From assembly GCA_018881555.1 (NCBI GenBank), contig JACAXG010000007.1:6028643-6092642 (forward strand): 64,000 bases of DNA. The letters run 5' to 3'. Shown piece after piece: positions 1-13,544 of the stretch (position 1 is the stretch's first letter; each line of letters opens with the position of its first letter). The stretch is from Amblyornis subalaris. Lineage: Eukaryota > Chordata > Aves > Passeriformes > Ptilonorhynchidae. The notes under the pieces are model-generated. The model was not told where the DNA came from. It searched no databases and saw nothing but the letters and a program-made list of their open reading frames with translations. A program made the position numbers and the translations under genes.

Positions 1-3000
1 AGTGGAAATATAAAAAAAAAATAAATGAGGTCGAAAAACGGATGAATAAAACTTCATTGCTTAAAAGCACAGAAGATCCTGGTCTGCACTGCAGAGAAAG
101 TGCATATTCACTTGACAGAAAGATCAGATCCTTCAGATGACTCTTTTCTTTCAAGTACCTTGTAAACATTAGATCTATGTGAAGTGTCCTGTCCTTAATC
201 CACCAAATATTTAATTATTCATATGAAAGAGTAACCATTTCAACAGGAGTGGTTTAGCAAGCTCCAAGCTAATGGCCACAATTGGCCTGATACCTGAGTC
301 ACTCCAGACAAGGCAGGAGCTCAATTCCCTTCCCCTTCTCTTTGGGTGACTTCCCTGCTCACGCATTATTAATAGGTCTGAATGCCTTCCTAACCAGGTC
401 TGCCTTGGCACACTGCTGAGGGAGAACAAAAGTACCTACACCAGTCCACAGCTGTCTGCCAGGTCGGTCTAAAGTGAGACTTAGGTGCTTTAGAGGGTTG
501 CAATGATAATCATTCACCTTGTCCCACGGGTGCTTCCCTTTTTGTTCCTAACCATACAAGGGAAAGCCCCTAGACTTCACTCCGGGGGACAGATCAGCAC
601 CAAGAGCAGCAAAGAGCAGGGAGATGAATATCCATACCTGATATCCATATATCCTTACATTTCTGAGGCTTTTTAGGCTCCTGAAAAGCTGCTGTCAGTA
701 CTGTGCAAGCATTTAGCTTGCAGCTGAATTCCGCAAGTTCAGAGATCATAATGGAATTGCTAAAAATAATAGGTTAGAGAAAAAGTGATGCCTGATTCAC
801 AGTTTCACGGGTTCTTTCATATCTATTAGTTCTTTGTGGCAAGTAGTTTATCTCTGTTAATGTCCCAAACACATCGGCTCTATGTCTGAGAAGACTGGAA
901 AGTAGTAAATAAAATGCAAGACTAAAACAGTAGAAAGAGTAGAANTAAAGAATATATTTCTGTATGCCTGTAAGAGTACAGAAATTCAGAGGTTGTTCTG
1001 AGGAATGTGAAGAAAGGCTGCAGGAGGAGAGAAGCAGGAGGACTATTTTAGAGGTAGGAACGGCTAAAATCTTATTTCAGGCATCTGTCTAGAAAGTGAT
1101 CAGCAGATGGAAAGTTCACAACATCTGGCATTTAAAGAGAAAGTCAATATTTAACAGGATTTCCTCTGTCTTTCAAAATATTGATTTTTGAAAATGAACA
1201 GCCTTTAAGGAGCACATACATACATAGAAAAAAAACCCTAAAGCAAGCTAGCCACGGTGCTGGGTCTTAGCACATCATACAGCTGTCTCAAATGTGGTTA
1301 CCATCTGCCCCAAGGGCGGATTTAAACCTGACAGACTAGAAATTGAGGAACTGTTGTCCTCAGTTGATCAGGTCATATCATTTTCATGATTCAATCTAAC
1401 CTTAAAGTCCATCTGCAGTTCCCAGGGGCCGTGGTGGAAATATGTGTTATGTGCAGCTGAAAAGTGCGCTGGCCACAAACACATCCTGCCTCCCGGCCCA
1501 TCACAAGGAACAGGGCTGGAATGAGGCTCATGCTGCTGCTTCTCCACAGCACTTCTGTGCCTGTGTTTCCTGCCTTTCCCCCCGTGAGACAGAAGCAGAA
1601 CAGGACTGCAAAGAGCTATTTTGCAGGAAAAGATGTGTGTGGTGCTCTTTCATAGCTCATCTGTGCTTACAAGACTTCTCTAGGCTGTGTTGGTTGCACT
1701 CTTCAAAGTGTTATGTATTTAGATACANAAAAATCAGTATTTATCAGACCAAAGAACCAGGAGAACAGACTACATTTATCTATTCTCACAGGAATTTACA
1801 TGTACATATTTCTCAGATGTCAATGATATTATAACATAGAAAAATATTTCTGTGAAAGTTTCACTCTCCTAACAGAAAATAATCTGATCTCTCTGGTTTC
1901 TAAACGAGCCAAACTCTNCATTCACTCAAGCCTGTTAAATCAGTTGTGACTATGACCAGAACTGCCATTGTGTTCCCAAAACCAAGATTCTAATGATCTA
2001 TCTTGGAAATGAATTATAAATACAATTTAAAACAGAGTAGTGATATTTTAGTTCCATCCTTTTTCCATAGCAACTTTTAAACCAAATGTTGCCTCCACAT
2101 ATCAAGTCATCGTGGCCAAAAACACTATGNATGGATTAAGGCAGATAGTAAAGAGGGAGCAATATCTCAAAAAATGCTTTCTCTTTCAGAAAGGAAATTT
2201 CTTTTTCTGCTCCTTTCCTTAATCTGAAGTATACCCTTCTTCCAAATTGAAAAAACATGTGCGTGGAAAAAATGTAACAAGAAACTTGGAGGAAGGAACC
2301 TCAATAGGATGTCATCACTAAAAAATTCCAAGTTTAGAGCTGGAGATGGCCAGGAAGTGTCACTCACTCCTTGCGCCCTGGTAACAAACCTAGAGTTGGG
2401 TTGGAAAAATCTCCATCATAATACACATTTCAATAGATGCCGAGAGTGAAATTGAAATAAAACCTGGCCCATGTAGCCAAAACTGTAAATCAAATCCTAA
2501 ACAATGATGCCCCAAAAGAGTCAACAACTTTAGTTCAGATAAAAGCCANCTTATTTTATAAAGTCTGAGTGCTGTTCAGATGTCCTAAATTCCATCTCAG
2601 CCCCTGACCCTGGTGTTTCCTTTTCACTAAATGTTTTTGAAAGCCTGAAGCTAGCCAAGAGAAAACACCAGGTACAAAGACTCATATTCAATTCTGGCCA
2701 CGTTAATAAGTCCTAGATGATAAAGGGCNTCTCCCTTCCAAATTTTTTTCCCCTGAGTTAAACTACCTTACCCAAAGCCCCTACCAAGAGGTTCAATTTC
2801 TCTGCATGAAAAGGCACATTTAAAAAAGAAGAGGATGGACACTGCCATCCCTCAAGGTCTGTTTCCTCTCTTTCCTTGCAAAACAAAGGAAATAAATCCT
2901 TGCAGAGTACAGCGTACAAAAGCCAGCAGCATACAGTTCACTGGAGCAGGGGGTACTGCACATTCACAAGTTACAAGTCCATATTCCCTGAAGAACTGCC

Positions 3001-3800
3001 TGGTGAGGAGGACATGGACATGAGCCAGCTGAACTGTTTCTCTTCATGTAGCAACTTATCTTCTGTGTAATTTCTTTCATTTCAAAATCTTTCTTTGAAA
3101 AATGATGTGGAACTAATGCAGCAGCTGCAGAACACTGCTGCTGCATACCTGGTTCGCTGCACAGGCCACTCTGGAAAGCAACTGAGGAGGACTGGACAGT
3201 CTGTCTCCTCTCCTAAAATTGTCAGGATCTGCCCACNCAAAGAGTTGATCACTAGGAGTGGGACAGTATCAGGGATGGCTTTTGAAGATGACTCCAGTAA
3301 GCTANGAAATCTCACTGCTGCAGCTAAACAAGCCATTTGTAAAATCCTGGACAAAGAATTTCTTTTGGATTTCTTTCAAACCTTCTTAGAGACTGGCCAT
3401 ACACAGAGCTGTTTGCACTGAAGATGTATGATTTCCTCCTGTGCGTTATATAACTTGGTTCTCTAATTCAGATGCCAAGCAATTTATTCTAAATTATTGT
3501 CTGTTTTTATAGCATCAAACCCAACAGCATAATCTCCAGGTTTATTAATGTGACTACATGTTCTNCTCTCTCCCTTCTCTCCTAATGACCTGGAGCTGTG
3601 AATAGGCTGTTGTTCTGACACTACAGGGTGTGAATGGCCCGTTAGCATTCAAAGTTAGTGCAGGAACTGGTTGNTTGGCGTTCCAGAATTTATGCCCATC
3701 TGTCAAAGCGGTTTTGTTTCCACTCAAACAGTCATATGTCGGTGGCAAGAGAGAGGACGGGCACCAGGTGTAAGTTCAGAGTAGACGCAGCTAGAGTGTT
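1..3800. other. Unique AT-rich noncoding DNA, no gene seen
   Basis: I recognise no transposon, RNA gene or exon here. The largest open frames are 130 codons at 1442-1834 (+, crossing an N) and 108 codons at 3095-3421 (+, crossing two Ns). Neither resembles a protein family I know. The 3095 frame lies in a slightly GC-richer patch with CTG/CAG-rich codons near its start, but has no clear splice sites. I treat both as chance frames. Confidence 0.5.
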
Positions 3801-3838
3801 AAAAAAAAAAAAAAAAAAAAAAAAGAAGGAAAAAAAAA
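3801..3838. repeat. Poly-A tract
   Basis: A run of 24 A, then GAAGG and a further run of A. No AATAAA precedes it within 40 bases, so it reads as a simple A-rich tract rather than a retrocopy tail. Confidence 0.9.
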
Positions 3839-6800
3839 GTATTGCTTTGCAAGTAGCTGCTTCTGATAGCAAGTAATCAAAACATATGGAGATTACAGAC
3901 TCAGATTTGTTGACACTTTGAGGCATTATGCCACAAACAAATGCTTTTATCCTTAAAATGTTTCATTGCTGGAAATTTACANATGAAAAGCCTAATTAAG
4001 GGACAATATCGTCCCCCCCAGAAAATAAGCAACCCCCACAAATTCAGTGGATATCCTTTGAAGTGTGCTGAAAAACTTATGCTTACATAAGACTTCATTT
4101 TGTTAATGGAGGGCTGATGTTTCTTGTTCCCTTAAATAAGTTACAGGCACTCAAACATGAAGAAGCTTGGTAAAGTTGTCCCATCGAAGAAAAGAAAAAN
4201 CAAGATTTGCTTTTTGGGAAAAACATTTTCTTTATTCTAATCACAGTAAAAAAAAAAGTTTCCTACTTCAACAGCAAGCAAATNAATTGAGATTTGTCTA
4301 AAACTGTGAACCACTTTTAGAGCTTAAGGACATAGACCTGTGTTAGATTTTCAGTAACTGGTGGAAGGATGTTTANGAGAGTTAGTCTAATAGGAAGCAC
4401 CCAAATCTGAGCTCTGACAGGATACTCCAATTTTTCTTCCTCTCTAGTTATTTCAGTAAGAAAGCTCTCCTACCACACACGACTTTCAGGACAGACCTCT
4501 CTAATGAGGGAAGGGTCACCCCTTAAACANGCTGAGAGAAGGTGGAGGAGAAACAGGAAGGTAATGGGGCTTAGCTGAATGGGATGGGGGAACAAAATTT
4601 GAGAAATGTGAAGATAACACCCTCTAGTCATACCTTGGGTATGCTGAAAGGAGAAGCTGCTTTGTGGTGCCAAAAGGACAGAGGAATTCAAAATGTTATC
4701 AGGTAATTTAGCTGAGAGTGATATCCCTCACAATTCTGTGTGTAAAACTGGTGCACANCCCAGACATCCCTCGAAAGGTCTGGGGGCACATTTCAAGGCT
4801 CACAGCCCTGACAGAGGCTGGGTGTCTTCACTGAGACATCCCTCAAGGACAATCTGTCTCAGCTAACGTGTGTTACTTGTACTTTGGAGGACATATATTA
4901 TGGTCCTGTCTCCTGCAATAAACTGACCTAGGACTCTTTGACAGTAAATTTGGGGGAAAGGGAAAAGGAGTATTGGAGGAGTGTCCTCTTTGACAGCAGG
5001 GTGGCGAGTGTGAAAGCACCACTTAGATACCAGACTATACTCTCAGTTTAGCAGATCTAGATAGAAAACATCAGATTGGCAAGACAGCTTTGTGTATGAG
5101 TAGGTATCAGGCATAAAAAAAAAAAAAAAAAAGAGGAGACTCAACAAAGCCTCATGTTAAAGTTGTAGGGAAAAATATAGCAAGTAAACATCTTTCTCCC
5201 CACATCAAGGTAACTTGTAAGCTAACGAGCCAGAAACAGATGTTTAGTATCTTACTTTCAGCATCAGCAGCTCCCTAAAATGATTCCTGAGTTTTGTCAT
5301 CTTTGGTGTTCTGCTCAAAGCCAACCATTTAGAGACAGAAATAGTTCTGACAGCTCTATGCTGGCTGGTGTTTCCAGCTATGTTTCTTGCCTGCAATTAA
5401 AACATTATGCTCTATATCCTTGTGATAAAAAAAGGATAACATTTCTTTCTAAGCATCCAAATAGTTACTATATTCAGACTTTTATGAGAGTTTAGGATAT
5501 TACTAAAGAAAACAAAGGAAATTAAAGGAAATGTAAATAATACAGAGGTGTTGGAATAATCCCATAATGTCTCCCTTTCGTTCCCATGATGTTCAGGTGC
5601 TGACGGTTGCTAAACCCTTTCAGTTATGTTAACACAAATTAAAATCATATTAAGGTGCAATTCCCAACTGTAGCTCACACAGTAAGAAAAATGTGTGCAG
5701 ACTCCTCTGATGTTTATTGGAAAGGGAAAGAGAAAGAGAGAGAGGGCAGAGAATGTAATTGCTTCACAGTAAGTGGAAGCATTTCTAGATGAAATAGTAC
5801 TAACAGTACTTATTAAATTTCATAACAGGATGTTCTCAGCTCAAATATCCTCCTTAGTCCTTGATTTTATAACTGAGACTGGCAGAGCAAAATCACTATG
5901 AAACCAGATAAATATAGAAGTCTTACTTATTTTAAATTGCTTTTTCCCCCTCTAGCATTGCTGTCTTGTACTCTCTGGACTCCTGAGGCTCAGGTCCTCA
6001 CTTCATGCACCAGGGGAAGCCACTTTTACCCTTCTCGATTCCTTCATTACCATTCTTAAACCAGTTCTGCAATTAGAGTGTAGTTATCTTCTGGGTCTCT
6101 GTCCAGCCACCCCTGATCCCNGTCCTTGTCCTCCAACCAAAACACCTTTCCACCCTCTGAGATTTCAGAGTAGATAAAACAGTCACCTCTGTCTATTTTG
6201 CAGAACAATTAGCTCTAATAAGCTGGCATACAATTCTCAGTTTTGTCATAAAACCTTCACAGAGAGAGGTTCAGGGTTCAACAGACATTTTGTCCTTTAT
6301 TGACCATATCCCCGCTTTGAGAATCCTCAGGTGTAAACACCAGGTGTTCCTACTTTCTCTCTAGGAGACCATAATGAAGTTAGGAAGGCCTGAAGCCTTT
6401 CTTTCCTCAAGCAACAGAGCACTATCGCTTGCTTTGGATATGCTAATATTTCCTGGGCCTCCTCCAAACTGTCTCCTTGCCCAGACAGATTGTTAATGAC
6501 TGTTCCCAGGACTGCCTAAGCCTTTAAAAGGCTGGTAACTCATTATGGGGGAATAATGTTCCTTTTCCGAAGGAATCCCTCCAACATAAAAGTTTTGCCT
6601 TGCCACAGATTAGTCCTTGTATTCCACACAACNTGTTTGTTGGAACCACACTTAATGCATACCTGCATGACTAACACATATGACTCACTACTGAATATTG
6701 ATTAAGATCAGAGAGGCAGGCAGAAATTTCAGGGTGAGAAGAGGTTTGGAATGACACCTGTCTACACTGGAAACAGGATCAGATAATCAGCCTGCTGTGA

Positions 6801-6956
6801 TTTACAACAAATATTGCTGCGACCATCTGCACTGTGCTATTAGAGATTTTTGAGGGTTTTGCATTTCTTTTTCCTATATTGCCAATCATGCACCTATTTT
6901 ACTCTCACTTAGATTATTTCTTGTGGAGCCCTTCTCATGCTCATTGAATCCACCAA
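3839..6956. other. Unique noncoding DNA
   Basis: No gene, RNA or clear mobile element seen. Contents worth noting are a poly-A tract at about 5115-5132, a purine-rich GGGAAAGAGAAAGAGAGAG stretch near 5720-5745, and a somewhat GC-richer patch around 5950-6180. The open frames (73 codons or fewer) are at chance level. Confidence 0.5.
5115..5132. repeat. Poly-A tract (18 A)
   Basis: An uninterrupted run of A following GGCAT. No poly-A signal is visible just upstream, so no retrocopy is inferred. Confidence 0.9.
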
Positions 6957-6993
6957 AATAAAACTAAATGTAAAAAAAAAAAAAAAAAAAAAA
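6955..6993 (+). other. AATAAA signal followed by poly-A tract; possible retrocopy 3' end
   Basis: AATAAA at about 6957 is followed about 10 bases later by an uninterrupted run of about 22 A. This is the layout left by a reverse-transcribed polyadenylated RNA, although the spacing is at the short end for a true cleavage site. The 300 bases upstream contain no open frame I recognise, so any source would be a 3' UTR or noncoding RNA. It could also be an A-rich tract beside a chance AATAAA. Confidence 0.3.
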
Positions 6994-7114
6994 CAAACCA
7001 GAAAACATGCTGATATTTAGCCAGAAGGTCAGTAACATATTTTAACATATGGCCACAAAAAATATAAATACATATCATAAAAAGGATTCTTTTTAGTGTA
7101 TCCTATATGTGCAT

Positions 7115-7162
7115 TTTATATATTTTTTTTATATATATATATATATACACACATATACATGC
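7115..7162. repeat. AT/AC microsatellite
   Basis: TATATA and poly-T pass into a run of (AT)n and then ACACACATATACAT. This is a simple repeat, likely variable in length between individuals. Confidence 0.9.
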
Positions 7163-7276
7163 AGAATCAAAGACTGTTGTGTTGTAAGACAAGATAAAGA
7201 CTATCTATTCCTATGTCAACAAGTAAGCACAACCTTGGCATCCATTCCTTAGGTATCCAACCTAATGGCTATAATA

Positions 7277-7810
7277 TTCTGCCCCTCTGCTCTGGTGAGA
7301 CCCCACCTTCAGTGTTACATCCATCTCTGGGGTCCCCAGCACAGGAAAGACATTGACCTGTTGAAACAGNTTCAAAGGAGGGCCAGGAAAAAATTAGCAG
7401 AGGAATGGATCACCTCTCCTATGGGGAAAGGCTGAGAAAGTTGGGAGTATTAAACCTAGAGAACAGAAGGTGCCAGGGAGATGCACGTTTTTGTGACCTT
7501 ACAGTACTTAAAAAGGACTTATAAGAAAGATGAGGCCTGTAGTGATTGAACCAGGGNTAATGGTTTTAAATTAAAAGAGGGTAGGTTCAGACTAGACATA
7601 AGGATCAATTTTTTCTTGAGGAAGGCAGTGAAACACTGGAACAGGTTTTCCAGAGAGGCAGTAAGTGCCCCATCCCTGGAAGTGTTCAAGGTCAGGTTGG
7701 ACTGTGCTGAGAGCAACCTAATCTAATTGGAGATGTTCCTACACATTGCAGGAGGGTTGGACTAGATGGCCTTTAAGGGTCCCTTCCAACCCAACTATTC
7801 TATGATTCTG
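7277..7810 (+). mobile_element. CR1 LINE, 5'-truncated, plus strand
   Basis: A CR1 non-LTR retrotransposon fragment of about 530 bp in sense orientation. From 7286 it reads in frame through the end of the ORF2 reverse transcriptase: SALVRPHLQCYIHLWGPQ and then HRKDIDLL. After a +1 shift near 7403 the frame resumes with HLSYGERLRKLG. These are typical CR1 C-terminal motifs. A stop and the frameshift show it is dead. It ends with the avian CR1 3' terminus, CTTCCAACCCAACTATTCTATGATTCTG. The 5' truncation is normal for CR1, which primes from its 3' end. It lies just downstream of an AT microsatellite. Confidence 0.93.
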
Positions 7811-10800
7811 ATTCCTACTGACTGTGGGAGTTTAACCTCCCACACTCAGAGCCATCTGGTTGCTAANAGCTGATGTGAAGGAGGAGCTGGAAGGAGGCTC
7901 AGTACAGGCTCCCCTGCGCTCCTCTTGGGAGAAGCTTTCAAGCTGAAGGTCTTGCCCTTCAGCTCTGCCACTGTCAGGTCTCACACCCCCTTAATCCTGA
8001 CCCTTGCCCACTGACTTGGCTTTCTGGCTCACGCCACAGGACAGCAAGTTCATACTTGCTCGGCGATCACTGAACTGAGGCTTACCTGAGTCACTGCCTC
8101 TGGATGTTATCATGCTGCTGATTCAACTTCAGGCCCCTTGTTGATGTCATAATGGCCAGGGTCACATTCAGCACACAGCTTACCTGCCCTTGTGGAACTG
8201 CCAGCTGTCACGGATACCCCACAATATGTCACACTATTCTGACAACAAATTTGTTTCTTTTAAATAGCAGCTGGTTCTCAGATCTCTCCAGGATCCTGAC
8301 CACACACAGCTCTGCATTAGCATTGCCAGCAGCAATGGCACTCTGGACAATCCCACAATTAGCTACCAACCAAGCATGTCTTTTGAGAACCTCTTGCTTG
8401 CTTTGTGCTCACTCCACTCATTGCTTGTCCTTGGGAAGATCTAAGATTACTACATGTTTTGGAGCATACCCAGAACCTTAATTTTACTCCTGGCTCTTTT
8501 CTATTGAAAGTTTAAAGGAGATGTTGATACCGTGGCCCTTGCATATGTTATCAGCAGAAGTTCCTTCAGTGTGAATATAGAGATCACAGGTGTTTGGCAG
8601 TGAGCGCTTGTTCTCTTGTGTCCACTCAAGAAGACATAACAGCAACACATATCAAGCCTATTGACTGTGAATTCCAGTTCTGGGATTTCCATGGAAAAGC
8701 GTCTCAGCTGCCAACAGGTTAGGAGGAACATTATACAGCTGAAAGCCAACCATGAGTCAAGTGATTCATAGACAAGTAAAAGGGGCTTTGTTGTGTTTTT
8801 CCTCCCTTGAAACAGAATTATGTTTCGTGGATGGCGAGATAAAGGACAGCTTCTACAGAGCTCCTTGTGGATGTCTTCCACAGAATTCTAATGTATGCTA
8901 AGTTGAATTATTAATATTCATAGATCACTGTTACTGCCAAAAGAAATAATTTTTACAACAAATTTAGCTTACTGCATTCTGAGCTGTCAAATCTCTATAG
9001 GATTTTGAAGCTCACAAACTCCTTTTAAGCTCAAGCAGAATTCAAAAAACAAAACTATCTTTTAACTTTCATGAACTTCCATTTTTTTACCTTTCTTGTT
9101 CCTTTTCCAGAAAAACTAATCCTATGGATTCAGCTTCTCAATTTCTCCAAATCACTATGAGTTTGAAGAGGTCAGCCACTATTGAAGACATCAGGGAATA
9201 CCCTTAGATGGTCCTTTAATATTTTACAAGGATTTAAGCAGATTTTTTTCAGACAGAAAACACAAAGATTACTTTTAGAATATATTGTTTTGTTCACTGC
9301 ACTCCATTTTTCTTTTTTTTTTTACTAGTAGAAATGTCTTGAATTAGGCGATCATTTCAGTGAAAAGATTTAAATCAGCTTTAGCCTAAACCAGCATATA
9401 TTTATTTTTACTTCTTTCTCCTGAATTATATTTTGAGGCTACTTTGTTCTGTCCAGATATCACTGTGATTTATTAGGCTGTTGTTCAAACCTGAGCAGAG
9501 GACACTATAAAATATCATAAGTCACATGCTGGATTCCCTCTATCCCAGTCACTCAATCCTATCCAATAATATAAGAGCAATCCGCCTCTGAAGAAGCCAT
9601 ACTTCACTTTTCTCTAAGAAAAAAACCCAGTCTGTAAAACAATATGTTGTTTGTTATACTGTAGGAAGAGGAAAAACAAAAAGGTAACAGAGTTACCTAT
9701 TACAGCTGATCTCTCAAATTAGGCTGGATAAATTCTTCTTCCTTTCTCAGGACATTTTTTATACCTTAAAAATTAAGATTTTCCTTAGATGGAAATATAG
9801 TTTCAGAGCTGTGGCAAATTGCACGTCATGGTTATGAAAGTCTGTGAAAATGTGCCTAAATTCAATCCTTGCATGTGGGTTTCTTTAGAATTACATCATT
9901 GGAAAGCTCTTTTCTAAAAACCTGATTATATTTACAAGAAAAACCTAGGTGCTAGTCCTTACATAAAACCAATCTCAAAATAACCCAATGTCCAAACACT
10001 TTGATGGCTAAGACAGAATTTGAAGATGAACAACCTTTGAGCACAACACCCCCTTGAAACTAGAGATCTTTTATTCGTGTTCATCATCTGTATCAGATTT
10101 ACTGGAGTGGGAGGATAAGAATGTGGCCTTGAGTCAAAGCAGCCTCACTGACATAGCAACATTTCCGTAATGGATCTAGCCATGAAACTAAGCTGGAATG
10201 CCACTGATCTATTTTGTTTGTAGGCTTACAAACCAGGAGGACAGGATTCCGTGCAAGTTCACTGCCTAATTTGATTTTCAACCAAATTGCAATTTGTAAC
10301 AAAGAATTGTGGAGAACATCACAGGCATGTTTGTGGCAGATTCATACTGCTGCAAATTCCTGTGTTGCTTGTTGTATAAAGTAAACATAAAGGAAGTATT
10401 GGTGGGTTGTGCTAGGAATGCTTTAAAAACAAATTGTGAATAGTTGTCATAAAGCCCTGAATGTGTAAACTTGCCTTTTTTCACTGCTCTATACCATAAG
10501 TTCCAACAGTGGAGCAGGTCTATGACTCTTTGTCATTAAGACAGCAGTTTTTCCTAGTCAATTAGTACTAGTTCAGTGTGCTTGGAATAAGTTTCAACAT
10601 CCTGCTTAGACTTACGGAGGGAAAGGTGCGTGGGTTAAAGATGCACTGCAGATTTTTGTGCTTTGACAACTTCTGTCTAATTCTCTTTTACGAATCAACC
10701 CCTATGTCTATACAGTGCAGCACCGTGTGGCAATTCCCACACTATTCCTCAGCAACTCTCTGCTGCACAGCACAGTGCAGTCAGTATATCGCAGAGTATT

Positions 10801-11307
10801 AAACTGGGCCACAGAAAAAAGCTGCGTTAGCATAGCATAGCATACAAGGTCAGCCAGCCCTGCATCACCCCAGGAGTCATGATCTCCAGCACCCCTGTGC
10901 GGACCTGGATGTGTTATCCCAGGGGCTGGAGCTATGGCAGGACTGGAGTGCACATCCCCTTTTGGGTGTGACTGATAGAACCTCTCCCAGTTCCATGTCA
11001 CACTACCTTGCCAACAGCATCCTTTCAAAGTCAGATATGTAAAGCACACTGGTTAATTTATTATGCTATTCTATCCTGTTCTTTCAATAAAAAAAAGTTG
11101 TGAAGCACCACATGCNGAAAAACCCTCAAGGGTGAGGGAAAAGAGGTGGAAAAGAGAAGCAGCTAAGGCAGAAATGTCTTCAGCTAACAGAACTGCAAGG
11201 GGATATGTGAGTTATAGCACGAGTGCCAGTAGAGTGTCTACACTGTATGATGTATATATGCCTACATTATCTATTTTGTTGCAATAAACTCCTGTATGCA
11301 AATACCG
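7811..11307. other. Noncoding DNA, no gene recognised
   Basis: The 7815-8480 part is more GC-rich than its surroundings and carries a 109-codon plus frame (8152-8481) and a 126-codon minus frame (8501-8881). Neither matches a family I know, and the region may be an undetected old repeat. Near 10825-10850 there is a small GCATAGCATAGCATAC triplication. A GC-richer patch lies at 10850-11000. The remainder is AT-rich and featureless. Confidence 0.45.
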
Positions 11308-11421
11308 TAGAATCAAAGAAAGGCTTGGGTTGGAAGGCACCGTAAAGATCATCTGGTTCCANTGCCCTGCCACGGACAGGGAACCCTCTGCTAGACCAGN
11401 TTGTTCAGAGACCCATCTCAC
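11308..11421 (-). mobile_element. CR1 LINE 3' tail, minus strand
   Basis: It starts with the reverse-complemented CR1 terminus (AGAATCAAAGAAAGG), followed by GGTTGGAAGGCACCGTAAAGATCATCTGGTTCC and a CCTGCCACGGACAGGGA block, then AGACCAG-TTGTTCAGAG. This is the final ~115 bases of a CR1 of the abundant TTGGAAGGGACC type, inserted on the minus strand and carrying two Ns. No coding part remains. Confidence 0.85.
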
Positions 11422-13544
11422 CCATATGTATATCTATCTATACTATATTCCCCAGAAATCAAATATTTTTTACTCAAATGGTGTTGCANGAAAAGCCAAG
11501 ATTTCTACAAACATGGAAGTAATTAGCATTAAGAATAATTAACCATATGACCTGTATTCTCTTCCTGGTTAAACCGTTAATTTTAATATAAATGCCTATT
11601 TGTATTCTGAAAAAGANATTTCAATATTTGTGTTGTTTATAGCTGGAGTAGGGAAAAATTTTATAGCAAGCAATTTGTTCAATTTAATTCTTCAGTTGCC
11701 TGTGAATGTGCCACACTCATCATTAAATTTATTTCGTATTAAAACTCTTTGCTGAAAAAATGTTGGTTTACAATTCTTGGTTTATAAATACATTTCTAAG
11801 CNCTTCATTGCAGAGAACTCAGATTCTATGGTCTAAAATTATGTACAGATCACATGTCACTACTTCTGTCTCTATTTTGCATAAGCAATCCAGCAACTAT
11901 CCAAGCATGTTTCTAGCAAGTGTATCAGAACACATACATAAAGTGAATGTAAGAGTACCCACACACTGTCATCCTTAATGAATGTAGAAAGACTCCACCC
12001 ATATCTTTTGATAAAAGAACATGATTCCAGAAATTGAGTGGTCCAGAGTCATTCCTTGGGATAAAAGAAAGGGGTAAGAGTTTTTACAGGATTCACTTGG
12101 GATCCAATCTTTCCTTCTGCCCACAAGGTGGTAGTGATTTCAAAAAAAATATGAGCTAGGAAAAACGGTGCCTCTAACAAGGCACAAATTCCTACAAACA
12201 CAAAAAATGTGCAAAAGTATAGCTGTAAATTATGTCCATAGGAAATTTTTAGACAAAAAGTGCATAAAATTCACACAATGTTTTTTCCCATTAATGGGGC
12301 CCACATGGGATTATTTGCCAGACCAAAAATAGACATTGACATTGCAAAAGTCTAGGTCTGAGATGCTTTCACCAGGATCTCATCACACACCATGGAGATG
12401 AGTGGCATTACAATGGACTATACATCTCACCCTAAAGTGAGATGCACATAAAACAACTCAGATGATTTACATCCCTGAGCTATAANCACATAAATTGCAG
12501 ACATTGCAGATAAGATGAATCCTATCTCATATTAATAAGGAAAGTTGTGACTATGAAAGCCCCTCTACTAAGTACCCTTCAGCAAGCAGAAACACATTTC
12601 TTGGATCGTTTTATAGGTTCTTCTTGCCCACAAATAGAAACCTGCATGGCAGAGAAAAATAAATTCTTGTGACATATTCNGATGGACTAAACAGGAAGAA
12701 GGCTTCAGATTTTTCCTAGAGATAAATAAACCTAATTAAAATTCAGGGGAACAATTTTAAACTTCTTCCTTATTAAGTGACACAAACTTCTCCATTTATG
12801 GAAAAAGACGACATCTAATGTATAAAAAATGTGGAAACAAGATGGTTTGGCATGCATTTCTTAAGTCTGTTTCATCAAGCTTCTATTCTTTGTATAAGTA
12901 CTCAAGTTGCTACATGAGCAAATCTTGCACAAATAATGACTGTCATTAAACTGCTCATTTAAACAGTTGATTCAAGTGAAATATCATGGTTCTCTAGGCT
13001 GCCAGATAAGCACTCGGGAAGTGTTGCTTTGCTATTTGATATGTTCCCTTCTTTAAAATCCTAAAGAATCCCATGACTTGCACAATAAGCAGCTTTACAT
13101 TTTAAACTCAATGAGCTGAGATATCAAAGAAAAGAAGAAATCTATCATTGAAAGAATAAACAACTATGTTGATGCTTCATTGTTGAAAGGCTTTCTTGAA
13201 TATAACCAAAACATTTCTCGCTTTGAGGCACAAATGGATTTCCAAATCTCACAGTGGTCAGAGCAAAAAATGAATGCAAGTTCAAGAACCACGGAGTATG
13301 TCTTTAAAAGAAAACCCTATGAACAAGGAATATTCTGTTCCAAAGATTATTGCAAAGGAAATTAAAGACTCTTGGATTTTTACCCACAGGACATCACATC
13401 TAAATCAGTCCACAAATACATTCACTGCGTACTTANATAAAAGGATACAAGGAGTTTATAAGCAAAGAGTCGATTACACTGTTGATTAAATAAGGTGCTA
13501 TAATTTGGGATTGAAGATAGGTTGTTTCAGCACTTGCTTCAACA
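11422..13544. other. Unique AT-rich noncoding DNA
   Basis: I see no gene or repeat I can name. There are short homopolymer and AT-rich stretches only, and the open frames (72 codons or fewer) are chance-sized. Confidence 0.5.

Noticed and set aside
3095..3421. 108-codon plus frame that looks protein-like
   Set aside because: It carries two Ns, no family resemblance and no supporting splice sites. Worth a blastp, but I cannot support a gene.
3801..3838. Poly-A tract as a retrocopy tail
   Set aside because: No poly-A signal in the preceding 40 bases, and the tract is interrupted by GAAGG with a further A-run, typical of a simple A-rich repeat.
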